From JBFFXF01 sp041569895 (lineage in GTDB: Bacteria; Planctomycetota; UBA8108; JACQVS01): a stretch of DNA of 12,933 bases. Position 1 is the first letter of the stretch; every line of letters starts with the position of its first letter. Made by a program: the position numbers and the translations under genes. The DNA lies in assembly GCA_041569895.1 (NCBI GenBank), contig JBFFXF010000219.1, forward strand, positions 1 through 12,933. Direction: 5' to 3'. The notes beneath the pieces were generated by a model. It had not been told where the DNA came from and did no database searches. It saw nothing but the letters and a program-made list of their open reading frames with translations. Positions 12,870-12,933 of the stretch are shown here, in pieces.

Positions 12870-12933
12870 GGAGACTCCTTCATGACCTGCTCTCATCCTC
12901 ACGCCCGTGGGCAAGCTTACGATCGATTCGCCG

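Overview
This window looks like chromosomal DNA of a GC-rich, free-living bacterium, most likely Planctomycetota or a neighbouring phylum. The clearest taxonomic signal is the large secreted protein at 2962-5325. It combines FG-GAP repeats with a C-terminal dockerin-like tail (RGDTTGDG... / DTDDDGQ... / DPTGDGLSC) of a style I associate with planctomycete secretomes. A HEAT-repeat protein with a glutamine-amidotransferase-like domain and a yeast-Ilv5-type ketol-acid reductoisomerase fit the same picture. This placement rests on family knowledge and was not tested by a search.

Layout. (1) Positions 1-1133 are visibly less GC-rich and hold toxin-antitoxin (TA) genes. A complete RHH antitoxin/PIN toxin pair sits behind an almost perfect sigma70 promoter with a palindrome over its -10 box. 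It converges on a second antitoxin whose RelE/ParE-type toxin survives only as its first few codons. (2) A tRNA-Pro(GGG) with encoded CCA and a strong terminator lies at 1235-1355, minus strand. (3) ilvC (1472-2812, minus) carries an H1-histone-like tail of about 98 residues rich in Lys, Ala and Arg. (4) A divergent secreted seven-repeat beta-propeller protein follows at 2962-5325. (5) At 5387-6177 are a small TPR protein, a HicB antitoxin without a toxin, and two kinds of short tandem repeat. (6) At 6178-10319 a class III aminotransferase and a NagA-like amidohydrolase form a translationally coupled minus-strand pair. They are divergent from a Gfo/Idh/MocA dehydrogenase, and together they look like a small amino-sugar or cyclitol module. 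(7) A free-standing four-helix-bundle (23S intervening-sequence/S23 type) gene at 10522-10896 is bracketed by GGTCAC-type arrays in inverted orientation. (8) An exported HEAT-repeat/GATase-like protein with an inserted cysteine cluster occupies 11130-12869.

Themes. The metabolic genes (BCAA synthesis and the putative sugar module) are ordinary in function, but IlvC has a DNA-binding-like tail. Three TA modules share the same GTGA stop/start overlap, and two have lost the toxin just after it. A family of CCGTNN-type short tandem arrays recurs at gene borders: it forms the N-terminus of the secreted propeller protein, lies behind nagA, and flanks the four-helix-bundle gene. The signals most worth following are the IlvC-H1 tail fusion and the array-flanked four-helix-bundle cassette.
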